A stretch of 64,000 nucleotides of DNA from CAYMYN01 sp964394665 (GTDB taxonomy: Bacteria > Planctomycetota > UBA1135 > GCA-002686595): the NCBI GenBank assembly GCA_964394665.1, contig CAYMYN010000006.1:62001-126000 (forward strand). The letters run 5' to 3'. The notes beneath the pieces were generated by a model. The model worked only from the letters and a program-made list of their open reading frames with translations. It was not told the DNA's origin and did no database searches. Each line of letters begins with the position of its first letter. Position 1 is the stretch's first letter. Made by a program: the position numbers and the translations under genes. This document shows positions 62,098-64,000 of this stretch, piece by piece.

Positions 62098-64000
62098 GTG
62101 GAGGTAGGATCGCCGCGCTTGGGCGAGCCGTGGGACAGCGACGATGGGGGGCCGGGGGGCGCAGGGCCGCCTCCCTCCCACGCGGCGGGGCTCGGGCCCC
62201 AGGACCTGGGCGCGGAGGAGGAGCTCGAGAGCGCCGCGGAGGTGCTCGACTTCCGCGAGGAGTTCGAGCGCGATCGGGCCCGCGGCCGACCCCGCTCGCT
62301 CTCGGACTACCTGCGCCGCTACCGGCGCGCGGAGCTGGCCGTGGCGCGCGAGTACCTGGCCCTCAGCGCCCCCGCGACGCCGCCGCGCCCGAGCCTCGCC
62401 GCGGGCCGCGCGGCGGACGATGTCCAACGCGTCGGGCCCTACCGCCTGCTCTCGGAGCTCGGCCGCGGCGGACAGGGCTCGGTGTGGCTGGCCGAGGACG
62501 AACGCCTGGCGCGGCGCGTCGCGTTGAAGCTCCTGGCGCCCGGCGGCGCGTGGATCGCCGGCGATCGGCGGCGGCGCTTCCGGCGCGAGGCCGAGGTCGT
62601 GGCGCGCCTCGAACACGCCGCGATCTGCCCGGTGCTCGAGGCCGAGCTCGAGGCCGAGACGCCCTACATCGCGATGCGGCACGTCGAGGGGCGCACCCTG
62701 GCGGCGGTGCTCGCCGCGGCGCGCGAGGGGCGGCGCGCGCCCGAGCTGCCCCTCCCGCCGCGCGACCGGCTCGAGCTCGCGCGCGCCCTCTCCTACTTCG
62801 AGCGCGCCGCGCGCGCCCTGCACGCCGCCCACCAGGCGGGCGTGCTGCACCGCGACGTCAAGCCCGGCAACCTGATGGTGACGCCCGCGGGCGAGCCGGT
62901 GGTGCTCGACTTCGGCACGGCGCGCGACCTCGCCGCCGACGCCGACGGCGAGGTGACGCGCAGCGGCGAGCTCTTCGGCACGCCGGCCTACATGTCGCCC
63001 GAGCAGATCGCCGGGCAATCCGACAGGCTGGGTCCGGGCTGCGACGTGTGGGCCCTGGGCGCGAGCCTCTACGAGGCGCTGACCCTGCGCCGGCCCTTCG
63101 AGGGCGCGAGCACCGCGGCCCTGGCGCGGGCCATCGCCGAGCGCGAGCCCGCCGATCCGCGCGCGCTCAACCGCGCCTGCCCCGAGGACGTGCGCGCGGT
63201 GCTCGCCACGGCCCTCGAGAAGGACGTTTCGCGGCGCTACGCGAGCGCCCTCGAGTTGGCCGAGGACCTGCGCCGCGTGCGCGAGTTCGAGCCCATCCAC
63301 GCGCGCCCCGCCGGACCCCTGTTGCGCCTCGCGCGTTGGGCGCGCCGCCGGCCGGCGCTGGCCGCGGCGTTGCTCGTCGCGGCGCTCTCGCTGACCCTGG
63401 GCCTCGCGCTCTTCGCCCTCGGGCTGGCGCGCGAGAGCCGGGCCCTCGATCGGCGCGCCGAGGCGATCGAGGGCGAGTCCGCGGCCCTCTCCCGTGAGCA
63501 GGCCGCGCTGGCGCGGGAGCGCGAGGCGCTGGCCGCCGAGCGGGTGGCCCTCGACCACGCGCTCGCCCGGCACCTGGCCGAGCGCACCCTGGCCCTGCTC
63601 GGCGAGGACCCCAGCGCCGCCCTGGCCCTGGGCATCGAGGCCGTCGAGCTCGAGGCCAACGCCTTCACGCGCGCGGCGCTGCTCGCGGCCCTCGAGGGTT
63701 GTCGCCTCGAGAGCCTGTTCGAGGGCCACCCGGCGCGGCGCGTGCTCGACGTGGCCCTGCTCGCCGACGGCGAGCGCGCGGTGGCGGCCCTCGACGACGG
63801 GCGCGCGGTGCTCTTCGCGCTCGCGAGCGGGGCGCCGCTGGTCGAGTACGGCGGCCACGGGGGCGCGCTGCGTTGCCTGCGCGTCGCGGCGCCGGACGGC
63901 GCGCGCACGGCGCGCGTCTGGACCGGTTGCGAGGACGGGCGCGTGCGGGTCTTCGAGCTCGAGAGCGGCGCCGAGCTCGCGCGCAGTGAGCCCCTGGGCG
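62098..64000 (+). CDS. Ser/Thr protein kinase, continues past window
   Basis: The frame is open from at least 62098 to the window end. The kinase domain spans about residues 112-390: LGRGGQGSVWLAED, VALKLL, HRDVKPGNLM, DFGTAR, GTPAYMSPEQ. A transmembrane helix lies at about 425-445 (AAALLVAALSLTLGLALFALG), then a coiled coil. WD40-like strands follow (LLADGERAVAALDDGRAVLFALASGAPL, VWTGCEDGRVRVFELESG). This is the usual planctomycete kinase-TM-WD40 plan. Start candidates are GTG 62080, GTG 62098 and TTG 62119; none has a strong ribosome site. Confidence 0.85.
   Translation, partial: MEVGSPRLGEPWDSDDGGPGGAGPPPSHAAGLGPQDLGAEEELESAAEVLDFREEFERDRARGRPRSLSDYLRRYRRAELAVAREYLALSAPATPPRPSLAAGRAADDVQRVGPYRLLSELGRGGQGSVWLAEDERLARRVALKLLAPGGAWIAGDRRRRFRREAEVVARLEHAAICPVLEAELEAETPYIAMRHVEGRTLAAVLAAAREGRRAPELPLPPRDRLELARALSYFERAARALHAAHQAGVLHRDVKPGNLMVTPAGEPVVLDFGTARDLAADADGEVTRSGELFGTPAYMSPEQIAGQSDRLGPGCDVWALGASLYEALTLRRPFEGASTAALARAIAEREPADPRALNRACPEDVRAVLATALEKDVSRRYASALELAEDLRRVREFEPIHARPAGPLLRLARWARRRPALAAALLVAALSLTLGLALFALGLARESRALDRRAEAIEGESAALSREQAALAREREALAAERVALDHALARHLAERTLALLGEDPSAALALGIEAVELEANAFTRAALLAALEGCRLESLFEGHPARRVLDVALLADGERAVAALDDGRAVLFALASGAPLVEYGGHGGALRCLRVAAPDGARTARVWTGCEDGRVRVFELESGAELARSEPLG

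Overview
The window is about 70% G+C, with strongly GC-biased third codon positions in the chromosomal genes. It looks like a draft-genome scaffold of a Planctomycetota-type bacterium. Pointers are the split glycine decarboxylase, the pairing of ECF sigma factors with Ser/Thr kinases, large secreted repeat proteins, a lysine-rich histone-like protein beside HU, lipid-A/Kdo-type envelope genes and an MglA/roadblock module. The phylum assignment is an inference; a myxobacterium-like lineage is the main alternative.

Positions 1-12100 hold a degenerate integron. Two broken copies of the 3' end of an integron-type tyrosine recombinase (1-319 and 9639-9809) are each followed by the same ~380 bp leader. 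Both leaders stop at a G/TTRRRY core (699 and 10188), which I read as attI. Behind each lies a different run of plus-strand gene cassettes with attC-like sites. Array 1 carries a two-gene Pycsar-like anti-phage cassette (PycTM effector and nucleotide cyclase), a KAP P-loop NTPase, an unrecognised coiled-coil/Cys-cluster protein, a two-domain hypothetical protein, an IS1380-like element inserted in an attC, a small hypothetical protein and a truncated DUF4256 gene at a 100-N assembly gap. Array 2 carries a small hypothetical protein, an EndoIII-type DNA glycosylase and an intact DUF4256 gene. The gap side of array 1 ends in the first 20 codons of a second lplA and the last codons of a second gcvPB fused to the second integrase relic, so the locus is a diverged tandem duplication. 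Several cassettes look like defence genes.

Positions 12141-17682 (minus strand) hold the glycine cleavage operon, gcvT-gcvH-gcvPA-gcvPB plus a lipoate ligase, behind a one-aptamer glycine riboswitch. Positions 17867-23240 encode two exported proteins, a propeller-like protein and an 11-repeat Ig-like lipoprotein. Positions 23507-27937 are a translationally coupled signalling operon: a TPR/TM protein, a TPR-roadblock protein, a roadblock protein, an MglA-type GTPase with its own C-terminal membrane anchor, and another roadblock protein. Then come rpmB, a Lys-rich nucleoid protein and HU.

Positions 30019-44347 are mostly housekeeping and envelope genes: LABN membrane protein, GT2 glycosyltransferase, EI24/CysZ-like protein, glutaryl-CoA dehydrogenase, SEC-C protein, DUF1844, pyrG, kdsB, a lipoprotein, a GT-C-type membrane protein, a LysM protein, an NtrC-family regulator and AnmK. 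Positions 44653-56463 hold an exported HEAT protein with a pseudo-receiver domain, tRNA-Thr, a di-haem lipoprotein, a GNAT-like protein, a FUN14 protein and a patch of secreted or decayed genes (collagen-like, lipoprotein, beta-helix). Positions 56752-64000 carry a striking 45-bp-arm inverted repeat and two ECF sigma/Ser-Thr kinase modules flanking a beta-CASP nuclease and an inositol-phosphatase-family gene. The last kinase runs off the window.
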